Origin: Tigriopus japonicus
Lineage: Eukaryota; Arthropoda; Copepoda; Harpacticoida; Harpacticidae
DNA length: 64,000 bases
Assembly: GCA_010645155.1 (NCBI GenBank)
Contig: JAAGOF010000268.1
Coordinates: 151,093 to 215,092, forward strand
Direction: 5' to 3'
The notes under the pieces are model-generated. The model made no database searches. It had not been told where the DNA came from and saw nothing but the letters and a program-made list of their open reading frames with translations. How positions within the stretch are numbered: position 1 is the first letter of the stretch; each line of letters starts with the position of its first letter. The position numbers and the translations under genes were made by a program. This document shows positions 44,501 through 52,170 of this stretch, piece after piece.

Positions 44501-46319
44501 GCTCTTTCATGAAAGGTTCTTTTGATGTTATGTTTCCATTGTTCTTGGAACGGAATGTGATAATAACTGATAAGGTAGACATCTTAAGAGGAAGCCGAAC
44601 TTGACTAAGACCCACAATGAGATGGGAAAACTATCCTTTCAGATTCGTGTAGCGGTTTTTTTAAAGGTAAGGTAAAGAACTTTCACAACGGGAAATATAT
44701 CTTCTTGTTAACAAAATCAACTTTCAACTCCATTTTCCAAGTTTAGCTTTGTGAGGTTAACAAGAAGCTCGAATGGTAGCTCTTAATTAGACGAGAAAAA
44801 AAACATTGGGAAGTGGGTAAATTTGTTCAAGTCTAAATTGGTGGCCTCGACCAATTTCCGGGAATGTCCGTAGAAGAACCTTCAACGAACTCGTGTTTTT
44901 TGAAGTCTTGAAGCCGATTCAGCACCAAGGATAACGATCCCAATCAATTTCTAGCTAAGTTGATACCAAGAACTGGCCGAATTCAAACAATGGTTGTTGT
45001 TTTAGGCCACGTAGACCGCACGCAAGGTAGCGATCACACTTCATCATAACCCACAAGTTCATATCAAAGCCTTCCTGAAGCTCCGGAAATCCCCCAAGGG
45101 AGATCCGGCTGTACCGCGTTTTAGCGGACAGACGGCACCTTTTTCCCCGGCCACTTTCTTCAGTCGTGATCCAAAATTGGGGCAACCTTGGGGTCCTTCC
45201 TGTCTGAAGGCTGTGATCGTTTACAAAAAAGGTCGCCTGAGCCTGAGAATTCAATAAAGGTTCGTGGCGAGAGCTACTTTTCATGCAAACGTGGGCAGGC
45301 AACCTCTTCAATGGACATTGTTGCATTCCGGGTCCCATGAAAGTGGAACCTCCGCTCTTTTGGTCCCTTCGTGCTTTGACTTTTCTCCGTTTGTTTGAGC
45401 TGTTTTAATTGGACTTTCAGAGACACGAAATCACCGTCAAAAACTTTTGCGAGAGTTCTTCTTCCTGTTCCCTTCTCTCGGAATCTTTGATCCACTTTCC
45501 GTTTGATTTATGCGCAAGCAACTTTTTTCCACCCGCCGAAGCCTAAAATGTGATTCCCACTCCACAAACCCAGGGGAACTTTTTGCTTCCGATTTGGCCT
45601 TTGAATCTAGCCGCACTTCAACTCACTAACATCAATGACTTGATGCTGGCAATAGAACTCGACAAGTTTTCGATTTATCAATGATTTGATTTCTATCGAC
45701 GTCTCTATTTACGAACCCGATTTTTTTTATTTCAGTGCCGATTGTTTATTCAATTCATGCATTGATTCAACCGGGAGATTGTTGCCGGGTGCCTCCCTCT
45801 TTTTTGTCCCTAAACGACCCAATTCCAGACGGAACCTTCCCTTTTTTTACCAGGCACCTAGAGAGGCAGTTTGAGAATGCCCATAAATTACTTCGCGTAA
45901 TTGCAGCCGAAAAAAGTGAAACCGGTCAAGACCACTTTGGAACACCATATTTCCACTTCTCCTCGTTCCCGTCCCGGTAACGTCTGGGACAATCCTCTTG
46001 GGATATCTTCCCCTAACGAGCTCATTTCTGCCTCTTCAAAGCCAATTAGCTCACACGAACAACTTGTGCCGAACTTTGACTAGTTGGTGAAAGTCTTTCT
46101 TACCTGTCCGCCTTGCCAACCTTCAACGCCGGTGATTGGAAAAATGCCCGCTATCGTGATGGTTTGCTTCTTGGCACCCGCGTGGGTCCCACTATGATCT
46201 TCAGGAACCCCTCCTCGACGGTGTCCATGGCGTGACTGACTACCATCTATGGTCACACTGAACAGATTGGCGGCCAAAAGCACAGGCAGCCAACGCCGAC
46301 TGTGACTGGATTTCAACAT
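2344..46319 (-). CDS. GABA-B-R1: Metabotropic GABA-B receptor subunit 1 (13 exons, 3' end off window)
   Basis: Class C G-protein-coupled receptor subunit that binds GABA; family knowledge says it pairs with GABA-B R2 to couple to Gi/o at the neuronal plasma membrane. Thirteen minus-strand exons join without a phase error: 46104-46319, 30291-30389, 27743-27915, 16827-16959, 14535-14714, 13673-13864, 13344-13485, 11766-11893, 11162-11481, 9010-9092, 8770-8930, 6144-6351, 2344-2511. They give 734 codons: signal peptide, Venus-flytrap domain (about 50-490), then TM1 to TM6. Orthosteric-site equivalents are kept: Ser133 (GCS), Ser157 (YGASSP), His173 (THPSA), Tyr282 (GWYEDDW) and Glu365 (LEAPLAYDA), which favours subunit 1 over 2. 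The last exon ends in phase 1 after TM6; TM7 and the coiled-coil tail are beyond the left edge. No stop or frameshift was seen, so the gene looks functional. Confidence 0.95.
2969..3140 (+). CDS. Candidate first exon of an unidentified gene nested in intron 12
   Basis: An ATG-initiated open stretch of 57 codons plus one base ([20 protein letters not shown] onward), rich in charged residues and unlike the low-information frames around it. It meets a possible donor at GAAG|GTACCG. I do not recognise the protein. It may be joined to the terminal exon at 4924-5145, but no connecting exon with matching phase was proved. It could also be chance. Confidence 0.25.
4924..5145 (+). CDS. Candidate terminal exon of an unidentified gene nested in intron 12
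   Basis: After a strong acceptor (TTATCTTTTAACAG at 4910-4923) an open frame of 73 codons runs to TGA. Its composition is protein-like: [20 protein letters not shown], then acidic and Trp/Phe-containing segments. AATAAA at 5133-5138 lies just before the stop. An upstream segment, 4698-4772 ([13 protein letters not shown] onward, donor CAT|GTAATC), joins in phase 0 and may be the preceding exon. The block 4310-5145 is less AT-rich than the flanking intron. The family is unknown and the gene may be old or broken. Confidence 0.35.
   Translation, partial: DGQLPHSSLSYIKILSKDGSYFWDITADLEEENAFEIIWNPVSQHFAVRPYHTLTPKVDDLKSFKQPESTIKT
5555..6004. mobile_element. Long fold-back MITE, copy 2
   Basis: A 450-bp element that is almost entirely one inverted repeat: CAAGAAGCACTGGAATCATG at the left matches the reverse complement of the right end (..CATGATTTCCGTGCTTCTTG), and the arms continue to a centre near 5780 (CTTTTGTGGT / ACCACAAAAG). 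It is flanked by CAGCTTC at 5548-5554 and 6005-6011, a 7-bp target duplication. It lies in receptor intron 12, 140 bp beyond exon 12. Confidence 0.9.
6144..6351 (-). CDS. GABA-B-R1: GABA-B R1 exon 12: TM4 and extracellular loop 2
   Basis: Starts AEVVPWKLW, then TM4 ([17 protein letters not shown]), VIDPLGREV and the loop [16 protein letters not shown], which contains the cysteine expected to bond with TM3. It ends WLG|GTAAGA in phase 1. The acceptor is TTTCTCAG. Confidence 0.95.
6352..8769 (-). other. Receptor intron 11
   Basis: AT-rich intron without a supportable gene. It contains poly-T/poly-A stretches around 8480-8600 with a repeated TTTTTATGACAT motif. Confidence 0.7.
8770..8930 (-). 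CDS. GABA-B-R1: GABA-B R1 exon 11: TM3 and second intracellular loop
   Basis: Completes Gly (G+GA), then [20 protein letters not shown] (extracellular loop with the conserved Cys) and TM3 ([20 protein letters not shown]), ending KEDGKT|GTGAGA in phase 0. [12 protein letters not shown] is nearly invariant in the family. Confidence 0.95.
9010..9092 (-). CDS. GABA-B-R1: GABA-B R1 exon 10: TM2
   Basis: Short 83-bp exon. It completes an Arg codon (AG+A), then encodes [20 protein letters not shown] and the rest of TM2, ending CCTGGAG|GTAAAT in phase 1. Intron 10, which follows, is only 79 bp. Confidence 0.94.
9093..11161 (-). other. Receptor intron 9
   Basis: AT-rich; holds the 16-bp-ended MITE at 9873-10221. 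Nothing else recognisable. Confidence 0.7.
9873..10221. mobile_element. MITE with 16-bp inverted repeats
   Basis: Ends AGTGATGGACCGAAAG / CTTTCGGTCCATCACT, a perfect 16-bp inverted repeat 349 bp across. The left part holds a direct duplication of about 39 bp built on ACCGAAACCGAAAGT..TCGGCAGAATAAGGGCTTT. No clear target duplication (4 of 8 at best), so it is older. The ends resemble hAT elements. In intron 9. Confidence 0.75.
11162..11481 (-). CDS. GABA-B-R1: GABA-B R1 exon 9: end of ligand domain, linker and TM1
   Basis: Codons 422-527 plus two bases. It runs from [15 protein letters not shown] through the beta strands [15 protein letters not shown] and the linker [11 protein letters not shown] into TM1 ([20 protein letters not shown]). 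Unlike many GPCR-C proteins there is no cysteine-rich domain between the ligand domain and TM1, which is the GABA-B arrangement. The donor is GGAG|GTAAGT. Confidence 0.95.
11766..11893 (-). CDS. GABA-B-R1: GABA-B R1 exon 8
   Basis: Completes codon 379 (G+CT) and runs to codon 421: [20 protein letters not shown], then a charged loop, ending VKFDGIS|GTAAGG. This length-variable segment precedes the conserved GxVxF strand in exon 9. Confidence 0.93.
11894..13343 (-). other. Receptor intron 7
   Basis: AT-rich; only the doubtful mariner-like remnant near 12486-12705. Confidence 0.7.
12486..12705. mobile_element. Possible old mariner-type remnant
   Basis: TACAGGGTGTCCC at the left and GGTGCACTCTGTA at the right resemble each other's reverse complement (about 10 of 16), with TA at each end. 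No transposase is left. Weak evidence; in intron 7. Confidence 0.25.
13344..13485 (-). CDS. GABA-B-R1: GABA-B R1 exon 7
   Basis: Codons 332-378 plus one base. It encodes [13 protein letters not shown] and [19 protein letters not shown]; Glu365 matches the acidic residue that contacts the GABA amino group. The acceptor is TTCCAG and the donor TTAG|GTAAGC. Confidence 0.95.
13673..13864 (-). CDS. GABA-B-R1: GABA-B R1 exon 6
   Basis: Codons 268-331, phase 0 to 0. It encodes [19 protein letters not shown], with Tyr282 at the ligand-site tyrosine, then [20 protein letters not shown]. The acceptor is TTCCAG and the donor AAG|GTGAGC. On the opposite strand this exon mimics an open frame that should be ignored. 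Confidence 0.95.
13951..14495. mobile_element. hAT-type MITE filling receptor intron 5
   Basis: 545 bp with 12-bp terminal repeats TAGGGCCCGGAA / TTCCGGGCCCTA, flanked by GTGATTAC (13943-13950) and GTGATTAG (14496-14503), 7 of 8 matching. Near the right end is a second hairpin (GGGCCTGGAAGGTTAT / ATAACCTTCCGGGCCC). It accounts for 545 of the 670 bp of intron 5. Confidence 0.88.
14535..14714 (-). CDS. GABA-B-R1: GABA-B R1 exon 5
   Basis: Codons 208-267, phase 0 to 0. [22 protein letters not shown] and [13 protein letters not shown] are hallmarks of lobe 2 in GABA-B R1 orthologues. The donor is CAG|GTACAA. The hAT MITE that fills the next intron ends 39 bases downstream of this exon's last base. 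Confidence 0.95.
14715..16826 (-). other. Receptor intron 4
   Basis: No gene or clear mobile element seen. Short ORFs are random in composition. Confidence 0.7.
16827..16959 (-). CDS. GABA-B-R1: GABA-B R1 exon 4
   Basis: Completes codon 163 (AG+G) and runs to codon 207: [20 protein letters not shown], then a lobe-1 strand and QEAEEVFST. His173 matches the conserved ligand-site histidine. The acceptor is TTCCAG and the donor ACG|GTAAGC. Confidence 0.95.
18746..19107. mobile_element. MITE with AGGGTTGGT ends and 9-bp duplication
   Basis: 362 bp; ends AGGGTTGGT / ACCAACCCT, with similar subterminal blocks (ATCCCGGGACGG / CCACGGGACGGGAT). A 9-bp direct repeat GGTTTCCCC flanks it at 18737-18745 and 19108-19116. 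If the element is read as CAGGG..CCCTG it is hAT-like, but the duplication then does not fit 8 bp. In intron 3. Confidence 0.78.
23060..23308. mobile_element. hAT-type MITE with 8-bp target duplication
   Basis: 249 bp, with perfect 15-bp terminal inverted repeats CAGGGGTCGGCAACC / GGTTGCCGACCCCTG, a classic hAT end. It is flanked by GTCTAGAC at 23052-23059 and 23309-23316. The inside is unusual: about eight irregular GTGGGCC(C) motifs and high GC compared with the host intron 3. No coding capacity. Confidence 0.95.
23432..23595. other. Assembly gap (Ns)
   Basis: A run of 164 N; sequence unknown, in receptor intron 3. It is 124 bp from the hAT MITE, so a repeat may have blocked assembly. Confidence 1.
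24716..24759. repeat. CTG/TTG triplet microsatellite
   Basis: GTCGCTGTCGCTGTTGCTG passes into (TTG)n. It creates false open frames on both strands. In intron 3. Confidence 0.95.
26769..26826. repeat. CCAA-type microsatellite
   Basis: TAACCAACCAACCAACCAGC and further diverged CCAAC units, in intron 3. Confidence 0.9.
27743..27915 (-). CDS. GABA-B-R1: GABA-B R1 exon 3 (GABA-contacting serines)
   Basis: Codons 106-162 plus two bases of 163. It encodes [15 protein letters not shown], then [12 protein letters not shown] and [13 protein letters not shown]. Ser133 and Ser157 correspond to the two serines that hold the GABA carboxylate in the mammalian receptor. The acceptor is TTCTAG and the donor ACAG|GTAAGG. 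Confidence 0.95.
28914..29464. mobile_element. Mariner-type MITE with long inverted repeats, TA-flanked
   Basis: 551 bp; ends CGCAGGGTATCCAGA / TCTGGATACCCCACG, with TA on both sides (28912-28913 and 29465-29466). The arms extend inwards at least 150 bp with mismatches (for example TGAAGATTTAT..CAGGTGTTATTT and its complement at the right). TA duplication fits the Tc1/mariner class. In intron 2. Confidence 0.85.
30291..30389 (-). CDS. GABA-B-R1: GABA-B R1 exon 2
   Basis: Codons 73-105, phase 0 to 0. It starts after a TTTCAG acceptor with [15 protein letters not shown], the first helix of lobe 1, and ends NDSG|GTAAGT. It is 99 bp, too short for a simple ORF scan, and was found by matching the expected continuation of exon 1. 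Confidence 0.92.
31073..31110 (+). promoter_or_regulatory. TATA box and initiator of the CBM14 gene
   Basis: TATAAATA at 31073-31080 is followed, about 30 bases on, by an arthropod-type initiator TCAGT at 31106-31110. A second TCAGT lies at 31116-31120. Predicted transcription starts near 31108, leaving a 5' leader of about 58 bases before the ATG. Confidence 0.65.
31166..31585 (+). CDS. Secreted one-domain chitin-binding (peritrophin-A/CBM14) protein, intronless
   Basis: A 139-residue protein nested in intron 1 of the GABA-B receptor gene on the opposite strand. Residues 1-20 form a signal peptide ([18 protein letters not shown]), residues 21-52 a Pro/Gln-rich spacer, and residues 54-121 one CBM14 domain. 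Its six cysteines are at 57, 72, 78, 98, 111 and 120 (spacings 14, 5, 19, 12, 8), and aromatic residues sit around the second to fourth. The family binds chitin in cuticle or gut lining outside the cell; a single domain resembles CPAP1-type cuticle proteins. The start ATG has a good context (ATCAACATGT) and a TATA box lies upstream. No canonical AATAAA follows within 100 bases. The role in cuticle is inferred. Confidence 0.85.
   Translation: MFARTVVILLCTSIVGYLALPQEYPDGQSPSPNQQGYLLPADAETLLAQPLSLGFSCESREYGYYADVSNNCQIFHICLPIEDDAGSVIETAQWSFICGNGTIFDQQTLTCNYELDAVPCDAAESLYNTVEFGKIESDY
35183..35374 (-). CDS. Candidate small secreted peptide ORF in intron 1
   Basis: A 63-codon ORF whose start is a textbook signal peptide: [20 protein letters not shown], followed by TCFEN and a short hydrophilic part ([20 protein letters not shown]). 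It lies on the receptor strand, with a TATTTAAG-like motif roughly 60 bases upstream. No amidation or dibasic cleavage signal follows the FGL-like segment, so a neuropeptide role is not supported. The ORF may continue by splicing. It may be chance. Confidence 0.22.
   Translation of the reverse strand: MESLWKVCFFVAIVIFIQSLTCFENETADLKQLGKAWPRPDISFGLFLTTSSSIGILFCGSGV
35936..35995. repeat. Purine-rich simple repeat
   Basis: GGAAGGGAAGAGAGGAAGAAAG and similar G/A runs in intron 1; no gene. Confidence 0.85.
38640..39130. repeat. Inverted repeat of coding-like segments in intron 1
   Basis: 38683-38709 (GAAATACTGGATTGAGGACG..) is repeated in reverse complement at 39080-39106, and the similarity fades gradually on both sides. 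Read outwards, the two arms give similar peptides (RKYWIEDEI and EKYWIENEI), so a protein-coding fragment may have been duplicated head to head. Family unknown. Confidence 0.5.
39017..39463. repeat. 39-bp direct repeat, two copies
   Basis: An identical 39-base sequence (CACCAGAGATCAAGTCCACA..) stands at 39017-39055 and 39425-39463. On the minus strand both copies end CTCTG|GTG, and the first has a reasonable splice donor (GTGAGC). It overlaps the right arm of the inverted repeat described for 38640-39130. Confidence 0.7.
46104..46319 (-). CDS. GABA-B-R1: GABA-B R1 exon 1: signal peptide and start of ligand domain
   Basis: Codons 1-72, ending in phase 0 at CAG|GTAAGA. The chosen ATG (46317-46319) gives a basic start followed by a hydrophobic stretch ([15 protein letters not shown]) typical of a signal peptide. 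A Met 20 codons upstream (46379) is in frame but leads through a run of lysines, so it is less likely. The exon ends in the family motif [17 protein letters not shown], the first beta strand of the Venus-flytrap domain. Residues 27-50 are low-complexity His/Arg/Gly and not conserved. Confidence 0.88.
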
Positions 46320-49300
46320 TTTTTTCTTCTTCTTTTTCTTGTAAGCCACACCTGGAATATCACTGAACACGGGGAACACACAAGAGGTGCTTAAGGTTCC
46401 ATGAGGTTGTATCCGGGCGATAATGATACTGCTCTCGATTCCATTGCCATTGCCACTTACTACTCCTCATCTTCAAAGGAAACTCTTTGGCTTGTCTGTC
46501 CTAGGCCGAGAACGAGCTCTCCTCAAGGTCACACACCGAAGCTATTAACCTAGAAATGAATATGGAAATTCCTTTTTAGTGGTGTTTGAGTGGGACATGA
46601 TGATCCTTTGAATACCCTTCTTTGTCCCCGCTCAAGGGACGTAGGGATTAATATTGTAGAAAGAAGGTATTAAGTTCCTCATCTACCTACCGATGAAAAG
46701 TACCCCGCGTGTTTATTTAAGTGGTTCAAAAGCCGAGGCCTTTCTTACTCTCAAAAGCCCAGCATGAACTTGGCAGCCAATAGCAATCTGCCAGTTTTCT
46801 TCCCTATTCAGGCGGTCCAATTTCCATGCACATCCCGCTATACACATTATTTGCAAATTGAGTTAGAGAATAGGCATGCTTTTATCCCCACCGAACAAAT
46901 GCTGCAGCTCTCAGGTTATCCTTCTAACATAGGCATTCAACGAAAGTAAGTGGGTTTAATTCTAGATCTTGCTCTCTCGAAACAAAAGCCTTGGAAAGAA
47001 TGTAACCCATATTGGGCAAATAGGATTTTGAAGTCCTTGCTCATTGGCATTCACATCTACTCTCAGGGCGATATCACTGATATGGTCCTTGAACAGGAGA
47101 AAACCCAGTCCATTCCCCCCTCTCTTTGTAGGCATTCCGTTCTAAATTCCTCAACCAAATTCTCGTACTACAAGCACTGAATTTAGATAGCTGAATTCCA
47201 CTTTCTTGCATGCCCACTTGGCTTACTCGCTCATATCGACTATCAGCTCAATTCATACACTAACATCGTTTTCAGTGAATTTGGAGAAGGGATCCTGTCA
47301 GTTTTTGTCGGTTGGCCTGGCGTTAACATAGCCACTTTTCATCTCATCTATGGCACATTTTGGCCCAGTTTATTGCCCCCTTTTTAACACCGAATGACTC
47401 GTTTTAAGAGATCTGACCCAAAAAGAGAGAGAGAGAGATATCTTGTTCCAACCTTTTATATGATGCCGTGCGCAAAGAATACATTGCAGGTAATGGAAGG
47501 TTGAAAATTCATATCATCTCCATCATTCCTGCCAATGATTTCGAGAGCTACCTCCCTTCAATTTGATTAGTACGCAGGAAGGCAGACAAATCAAATTAGG
47601 TTTGGCTGAACCAAGTGTCTTCTAGCTTAAATGAAAAGAAAGGTAGGAGTCACTCTGAAATTCATTTATGCTCATTGCCAACCAAGATGGATGGAAGAAA
47701 GTCAATCGGAAGACTATCGGAGAGCCACATAAAAAGCCTATTCATGTTCCCCCTCCTTAAGAAAGTAAACACATGTTGTTCTCTTTAAAGGGCGCCAAAT
47801 GAGCCGACCTCATGTGAATGCGATTCATAATTCATTCATCAATCCCTATCCTTTGAGAACGTAGACCAATATGTACAACGGAGGACCACAACAGTCTTTT
47901 TTTGAAGATCTCTTTCATGGCTTGCTTTTTGACGGATCGACCAAATACTTTCGCAATCCTTGGCTTAGGATACCATTATTGTTAAGATAAGCCTTGGACA
48001 ACGTGCATTGACATAAGCAAATCCCCAAGGCCTTGGTCAAGGCCCCAGAGGGCTGGAGGGTCACTCACAATAACAAATCATCATTTCTAGGCACATTTGG
48101 GAGAACCATTTGCAATTTCAGCATGATCTTTGGCCCGATTTTCGAGCATTGTCTCAAGGAAACGGGACACCATTTTTTCGGTTGGCCCACAACACACGAA
48201 CATTGACCAGAAAACTAGCTCACTTTTGTTTGTAATGCTAAAAATTCAGGTCATGGCTGAGAAAAGCTTGGGGGGCCATGAATATGCTTGGCTGCCTCGG
48301 CAAATGTCCATGAAGTTGATTTATGGGCCCTGCATCGAGTCAACCCAGTGGAAAAGGACCAATTCGATCGTGCTTTGTGGACCAACCCTCGCAATACAAC
48401 CCCAAAAAAGCAATTTCCCTCGACGAAAAGTGCCTTATTTTCTTCTTATCTGGAGCATCTCCGTCGCGTTAAAATGGTCCTGGAGCATTGGGAATTTGAT
48501 AGAATACCTGGGCAACCCATGTCAAAACGGGCTTGACAGGATTCTGGCCGGTGGGTTTTTGCTCCCTACATGGTCCATTTCATGTATGCTGTCAAAGACA
48601 AATTCGAGGCCGTTGTCGTCATGCAAGAAGCGTTTTGAAGGCCCCCGTCGTTTGCCACACGTCCAAAAGTTGGGACCAAAATGCAATTTTCGCATTTCCA
48701 TTTGCCCGACTTTTGGTCCATTTTTCGCGCTCACAAGCCAGATCTTTATCCTCCCTCCCTTTTTATTTCTTGAAGTGATACCAATTTTCTCCAGGCCTCA
48801 CGTTGCACTTTCTTGATTCTCGTTCCCGCCCAATTTCCACGACCTTGGTCCCTTACGTTTCCTCGGCACTTTTGTCCCATTTCTTCAAAGGGGGGAATCA
48901 AGTGAGAAAATCCTCCTAATCCCACGTACTCCTGCATCAGTATTTCAGTTAATCTTCAGAGAACCGTATCCAGTTTCAAAAGCCCATGAAAGAGGGACAT
49001 GGTAGAGTGAAGATCGCCAGATATTTTCTTCTTTCTTCTCAATATGATCTCTCAGGACAGTCTTGGAAATGAACGAGTCCTTCCGATTCGGAGGCTCATA
49101 AAGTTAATATCTTTCTTATTCAGCCTTTGAGTGAGCCTCCGATTGTACGTACGAACCATGGAGCGAGCGTAGCTCTCCACCAAGAGAGCAAGATATCATC
49201 CTAGTTGCATATTTATGGTCCTCAGGAGCTCGAAAGCCACCTGATTCTTCTGTGCCCATTGTCGAGAGTCTGGAGGGAGGATCGAATGTCCTACTGGGAG

Positions 49301-51709
49301 AGGAATAATAAATATAGTCATGCGACACCACAAAAGTGGAGAGAGAGAGAGAAGCACCTCTGGGAAATTATCAAATCAATACACAAACCATTGTAGAACA
49401 ACATGTACCTATATAGTACCTAACTCGGTGGTGCATGCATACTCGGCAATTGTCACAAGAGACCCTGGGTGCTTTGCCCCTGTGGAGAACAACCATCCGT
49501 GTTTGAGCTTCAAGAGTGCTTAGACATAATGGTGATACATGGATGGCTATGGCAGCCACTGAAAGATGATGATGCAAATCCAACAAGCAACCACCAGACC
49601 GAGCCTCTTCAGATGGATTCTAATTCACAGAGGTACGGTAAGGGTAGGGAAAAGTAGGAAAATCGAAACAAAGAACTCTGGGCCGTTTCAAATCTGTTTT
49701 GATTAAATATTTCAACTAGTGTCGAGTGGATTTGCATCCAAAAGTTTCCTTCAGAGAGACCGGGGAGTGAATCAAACCTGGTACCTCTCTCATTGTACAA
49801 AAGCGCTTGCTTTTTATTGTTTGTTTATAAATCTTTTGATAAAGCTTGCCGATTTTTTTAAAATTAAGACCTATGGTGGCTAATTAAACCATCGTAGTCT
49901 TTGGAAAAATTGGCTTTCAATACTCATACCCTGAACCCCAACTACAAATTCTGCTACTACATTTGACTAGTGCTTCTTCCACTGGGTTTTAGTCACAACC
50001 AACCAAAATGACAATTTTGCGTGTTTTTTTAATTTAAAGGACAACTAAGTAAATGAGTTACTTAGTTCTTTATAACGTCGGAGAAGCCATTTTTTGCAAA
50101 TAATTACGAACAAATTCGAAATGTGTTAGTGTAATGACGTTAGAACCATAAAATTAGAACAAATATTGACGATGCAATTCTTCCTTTTATACCTTCCTTT
50201 AATACTACATTGATTTGGTGGCTACTGATGTACGTTTTTTTATCTTTTAGCAGGTCACTTAAATATTGTCATGCTAATTATGACGTTCAGAGTTTGCAAG
50301 AACCAAATCTATACAAAATTTGAACGTGAGACAACGTTTAAAGCCTGCTTCTGGAGAAAATGCCACCTATCGTGGGTAAAATATTTCGATGGAACGACAA
50401 TTCTAGAGTAAAAAACCGTTTTATTGTAGTTTTATTATGTTTTAAAGGGGTCTTCAAATTGTTTGATCGACTTCTCCGAGGAATATGTTTGAGGTAATAT
50501 GATGACCAGAATGGGCTTTTCCCACTTCGTCTAAACTCACTTAATTGAAGTGGGTCTGACCAAATCATTTTACCAAAAAACCACTCGACAAAATTAAGAA
50601 AATAATTCATTAGGAATTATAGGAGTGCTTGTTTGACATTGCAAGTGCAAAAGGGGGTTGTCATGCTAAAACTTGACATTTGATCCCTGACATCCTTCGA
50701 CTTGAAATACTGTGTGTGTGCAACCAAAAATAATAGTTTAAATATGTTTTTGTTACAAATTCTTCTTTTCTTCTCCTTGAGATCCGTGAAGTGAGTGATT
50801 TTACTGCCTAACTATTCGGATATATTTTGAGTTTTGGTAAAAAAATCGATCAAGTACACTTTGGTGAAGTTAGTTTTTACAAAGAGAGGAAAAATTGACC
50901 ATTTTTCATTATTAATATTGAATCCGTTTTTCAATCAAAGGTATATAATTGCTCCAATTGTTTTTCTAAAATCTTGTCCTTGAAGGAAGTGGTATTTTCT
51001 GAAAAACTGCACTTTAGTTCCGTTTGGTTAAAAGTATGATTTAATAATTATATTGCATAACATCGTTGAGTGTTCACTTATCTAAACAGATTAAGGCTGA
51101 GAATGTCAAAGGCATAACTTTGAAAAATTGTGATTAAAAGTCATTCTCCAAAAGGAACAGAAAGTAAAATTTGCAGTATCCTAACCATAAATGGCATACA
51201 ATAGGAATAGTGTCATGTAGCACCTGCATTATTCTTACAGCAAGAAATATTCCTCCATTAATTATGTTGATTTCGGACAGCGGCCAAGTTTTGTTATTCA
51301 TCGAGTTATCCAAGCATCGAGTATTCATACATCTAATCTTGAGTGTATAAATTATTAATTATGTATTTTTTGGCTAAATAATATCCCAAATACTTCTAAG
51401 TTTCTCTGAAGGATCGAAAATAGCTTGAAAAGGGTGGCTGGATCAGTATCCAATTCAATTGCTTCCAAATGAAATCGGGCACATCATGTTGATCAAGGAG
51501 AGAGAGCCTTTTCAAAAGCTCGTTAATCAACGTACACACGTGCATGAAAAATTGTCACTGCCTCTTTCTCTAACCTAACACTTCGTATATGAAGCACATA
51601 TCTTCTTTGACCACGGAGTGAACAGAAGTGGTTCATGGGCAATCTAATAACCTCAATTCATTGAGATGACCGTCCTTTGAGGCTCCATTGCAATGTCCTT
51701 TCTCTTTTT
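46320..51709. other. Upstream region of the receptor gene
   Basis: Should contain the receptor promoter and perhaps 5' untranslated exons; no TATA box at a convincing distance was seen. The 228-codon plus-strand frame at 48130-48816 is described among rejected items. Confidence 0.5.
47421..47440. repeat. Short (GA)n microsatellite
   Basis: AAAAGAGAGAGAGAGAGATA upstream of the receptor gene. Confidence 0.9.
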
Positions 51710-51716
51710 GGTTGAC

Positions 51717-52163
51717 CAAGAACCACTGAATTTCTCTGGACAGGGAGGCTAACGAAAAATAATTATGCTTTCCAGTAGGAGCAAATCAATTACGTTTTTC
51801 TGCAAATGAGACCTTTCCCATGATGTCTAGAAAACGTATTTGAATTTTCAACTCAATCAAACGTTAAAGTCAAAGTTATTTTCTCGTAAAGTTCAGTGCA
51901 AATCCCATTCAGAATGAATGAGCTAGCCCTTTTTGGTAATATTTTACCACAAAAGGGTGAGTTCATTCATGCTATGCTCTCTTCAGTAGATAACTTTGAG
52001 ATGGCCTTTCACTCCGACATTGGTTTGAACTGAAAATTGAAAAAAAAACTAGTATTCTCATTGCAAGCAAGGTTTCATTTGCCGAAGAATGGGACTGAAT
52101 CAATCCTATTAGATATCAAAATTCTTATTGTTGAGTCTCACTCCATAAATTCATTGCTTCTTT
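51717..52163. mobile_element. Long fold-back MITE, copy 3
   Basis: Same family as copies 1 and 2, starting CAAGAACCACTG and ending TTCATTGCTTCTTT, with the centre GGTAATATTTTACCACAAAA. Flanked by GGTTGAC at 51710-51716 and 52164-52170 (7-bp duplication, possibly 8 with the preceding T). It lies upstream of the receptor gene. Confidence 0.88.
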
Positions 52164-52170
52164 GGTTGAC

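Larger units (their letters stand above)
30390..46103 (-). other. Receptor intron 1 (15.7 kb)
   Basis: Holds the CBM14 gene, the repeats near 39 kb and the small-peptide candidate. The many ORFs of 70-150 codons (for example 37392-37844) lack domains or convincing splice context. Long first introns often carry enhancers, but none can be pointed to. Confidence 0.6.

Noticed and set aside
48130..48816. 228-codon plus-strand ORF, the longest non-transposon frame
   Set aside because: Composition is rich in Ser, Pro, Trp and Cys without a domain, and an overlapping frame (48288-48536) looks equally good; no splice or promoter support.
49755..49830. tRNA-like GGTTTGATTC box on the minus strand
   Set aside because: The T-stem does not pair and no A box or acceptor stem fits; too weak to call.
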